From the NCBI GenBank assembly GCA_013811805.1, contig JACCUM010000302.1:1-5910 (forward strand): a DNA stretch of 5,910 nt, read 5' to 3'. The translations under genes were made by a program, and so were the position numbers. Shown here in pieces: positions 5,772 to 5,910 of this stretch. A model generated the notes under the pieces. That model searched no databases and was not told the origin of the DNA. It saw only the letters and a program-made list of their open reading frames with translations. Position 1 is the stretch's first letter. Each line of letters starts with the position of its first letter. This stretch comes from Geodermatophilaceae bacterium (GTDB lineage: Bacteria; Actinomycetota; Actinomycetes; Mycobacteriales; Geodermatophilaceae).

Positions 5772-5816
5772 TGGTGCGCCGCCAGGGACTCGAACCCCGA
5801 ACCCGCTGGCTAAGAG
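5772..5816 (-). tRNA. 3' part of tRNA-Lys(CTT), probable attachment-site scar
   Basis: On the minus strand this reads as the 3' part of a tRNA: anticodon loop CTCTTAG (5816-5810, anticodon CTT, lysine), 3' anticodon strand CCAGC, a 5-nt variable loop, a perfect T arm (CGGGG, loop TTCGAGT, CCCTG; 5799-5783), acceptor strand GCGGCGC (5782-5776), discriminator A and an encoded CCA (5774-5772). The 5' half is absent. Bases 5' of the loop (TCCCA) do not pair with CCAGC, no GCGCCGC acceptor strand or D arm follows to 5910, and loop position 38 is G instead of the usual A. The break right at the anticodon loop is where many tyrosine integrases recombine, so this is best read as an att core left by an integrated element rather than a working tRNA gene. 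Confidence 0.7.
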
Positions 5817-5910
5817 TGGGATCGGGGTGGTGCCGCGCCGTGTCGACAGCGGACAGTCGGTGCCATTCTTGCCGGTCAAACCCATGATCGTTACTTGGTC
5901 AGTGTCAGCT

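Noticed and set aside
5553..5813. An 86-codon plus-strand open frame ending ARDSNPEPAG
   Set aside because: That ending is the well-known false translation of the complement of a tRNA T arm; it supports the tRNA fragment, not a protein.
5403..5885. A 160-codon minus-strand open frame starting at 5885
   Set aside because: Reads through the tRNA fragment and then out of frame into the methyltransferase; not protein-like.
1..5910. CRISPR array, toxin-antitoxin pair, biosynthetic cluster or defence system
   Set aside because: No regularly spaced repeats, no paired small genes with ribosome sites, and no nuclease, helicase or synthase motifs were found on either strand.

Overview
High-GC DNA, almost certainly from a GC-rich actinomycete. 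The grounds are strong G/C bias at third codon positions, GTG starts, a probable leaderless promoter, and typical actinobacterial families: a DUF574 (Methyltransf_19) methyltransferase, a putative F420-dependent flavin/deazaflavin reductase of the Rv3369 type, an IclR regulator, a DoxX protein and a slipin. Genus cannot be fixed from the sequence alone; a Frankia-, Streptomyces- or Pseudonocardia-like organism would fit.

Layout. 1-136 (minus) carries a HEAT-repeat fragment that runs off the left edge and has no convincing start. 225-1109 (minus) is an intact slipin/SPFH gene. 1110-1471 is non-coding and holds a hairpin that probably terminates doxX. 1472-1951 (minus) is doxX, divergent across 88 bp from an IclR-family regulator at 2040-2801 (plus). 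That regulator starts exactly where a leaderless transcript from a TAGAAT -10 box would start. 2802-4120 has no intact gene: it is a graveyard of fragments, namely a frameshifted actinobacterial hypothetical gene (3145-3641), a possible hot-dog thioesterase scrap (about 3692-3766) and a tyrosine-integrase C-terminal relic (3860-3992). 4121-4555 (plus) is an intact PPOX-type probable F420-dependent enzyme, convergent with an intact DUF574 SAM-methyltransferase (4807-5607, minus). At the right edge, 5772-5816 (minus) is the 3' part of a tRNA-Lys(CTT) including CCA, without its 5' half. That is what integrative elements leave behind at an attachment site.

How it fits together. The intact genes look like independent housekeeping or accessory units rather than one pathway. 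The most plausible regulatory link is the IclR regulator acting on itself and on divergent doxX. The integrase relic, the frameshifted and truncated genes and the tRNA 3' fragment mark the region as a site of repeated insertion and decay. By the geometry of tRNA integration, any element belonging to the 5772-5816 scar should lie to the right, beyond this window. I do not see a convincing new multi-gene system here; the best leads are the tRNA scar and the remnants at 3145-3992.
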